64,000 bases of DNA from Enoplolaimus lenunculus (taxonomy: Eukaryota; Nematoda; Enoplea; Enoplida; Thoracostomopsidae): NCBI GenBank assembly GCA_030248215.1, contig JASANG010001053.1:124001-188000 (forward strand). The letters run 5' to 3'. Positions 63,217 to 64,000 of this stretch are shown here, piece after piece. The notes below the pieces were generated by a model. That model was given only the letters and a program-made list of their open reading frames with translations, was not told where the DNA came from and searched no databases. How positions within the stretch are numbered: the first letter of the stretch is position 1; each line of letters begins with the position of its first letter. Both the position numbers and the translations under genes were made by a program.

Positions 63217-64000
63217 CTAAAACACACAACAAAATAATGTAAAAACAAAATGAATACCACCATACGCGAGCTTAACTGAAACAAATTTTGACAGATAACT
63301 GTTCAAAAACTGTCCCCCTGAAACAGTGTGTATAAACCTACCGCAGAGATTCGACTGACTGATCAACAGAAGCAAACTTAGCTACGTAACGTATGTAAAA
63401 AAGTCTGAACTCGAGTATCTCTGCAAATAAAAATGGCAGCGGAAGGATTCGGACTACGTGGACAAGCACGTGGCTATGTTTCCCTAAAAATCGTTATAAT
63501 GATTTGCAAGTGAGAACACCGAGTGACTACTGACTAGATATCAGAACAAGAAATAACAATATATAGCTTGCGCTACTATTACAAGCGACATACTTCTACA
63601 AATAGACTACGTTACGCAAGAAATATGTACAATATCACTAATACCTATTATTGTATTTTTTATTGAATTTCACAATTTTTCCAAAACTTCGCAATTACTT
63701 CAAATTGAAGCAAGAACGCCGGAACCTTTAGAGCGTTTAATTTATAAATAGGACGTTATTAATTGCAGCGTTGAAACGGATAACAAAAAATACCCGAGCT
63801 GGATAGTTCAATATCCGGCTCCGCCAGTCATATCAACAAAAAGTTTGAACTTAATCACGCTAATTAAATTCAACTGATTATAATCTGATATAATTTTGTT
63901 TCCCCAAGGGACTTAATATTAACTGGGCTACTTGAAGTGATATATTTACCGTTGCGAACTAAATTTGCAGTCAAATTATTGCGGTTTTGGTCATGAAAGC
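63217..64000. other. UNC80 intron, 5' edge of window
   Basis: No exon found. The human block FRRVALSALLDSAEKLAPG, expected next upstream, is not visible, so it lies beyond 64000. Confidence 0.55.

Overview
The window is a piece of an AT-rich invertebrate animal genome. Genes are split by GT-AG introns, there is no operon structure, and the introns hold microsatellites, MITEs and decayed transposons. I cannot name the phylum. Almost the whole window is one minus-strand gene, the orthologue of UNC80, the large cytosolic scaffold subunit of the NALCN sodium-leak channel complex (NALCN, UNC79, UNC80, FAM155/NLF-1). I placed 58 coding exons between 63216 and 367. The intron phases chain without a break from exon to exon, and many exons carry peptide blocks I recognise from human UNC80. 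Exons for the N-terminal third lie upstream, beyond 64000. The stop codon and the 3' end are inside the window.

Layout in transcript order (high to low coordinates): exons 1-8 (63.2-57.2 kb) encode the RFxFLL, FLECAxFVHRCNRG and FLRETF blocks. Exons 9-13 (55.3-51.2 kb) encode a long Ser/Thr/Ala-rich insert that is much larger than in vertebrates. Exons 14-15 (50.1-49.7 kb) carry a Cys/His-rich block. A 12.6-kb intron (49.7-37.1 kb) follows. Exons 16-24 (37.1-32.2 kb) include the WPRMEDGAQ block. After introns of about 4.8 and 7.3 kb, exons 25-50 (27.4-8.2 kb) encode the conserved C-terminal helical repeats. Exons 51-58 (6.3-0.4 kb) encode a low-complexity Ser/Arg-rich tail.

The large introns contain most of the other material: a probable small plus-strand nested membrane-protein gene (three phase-compatible exons, 41133-41997); two broken fossils of a Polinton/Maverick-type protein (about 25.0-25.7 and 45.2-45.9 kb), each followed by the same G-rich motif; a 520-bp higher-order tandem array (45.9-47.7 kb); a hAT-type MITE family with 8-bp target duplications; a TTAA-flanked piggyBac-type MITE with a tRNA-like core; an internally deleted piggyBac transposase relic (about 55.9-56.75 kb); and several minisatellites.

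Everything rests on reading the sequence by eye and on remembered family sequences. No alignment or search was run. Exon edges are splice-site and phase inferences.
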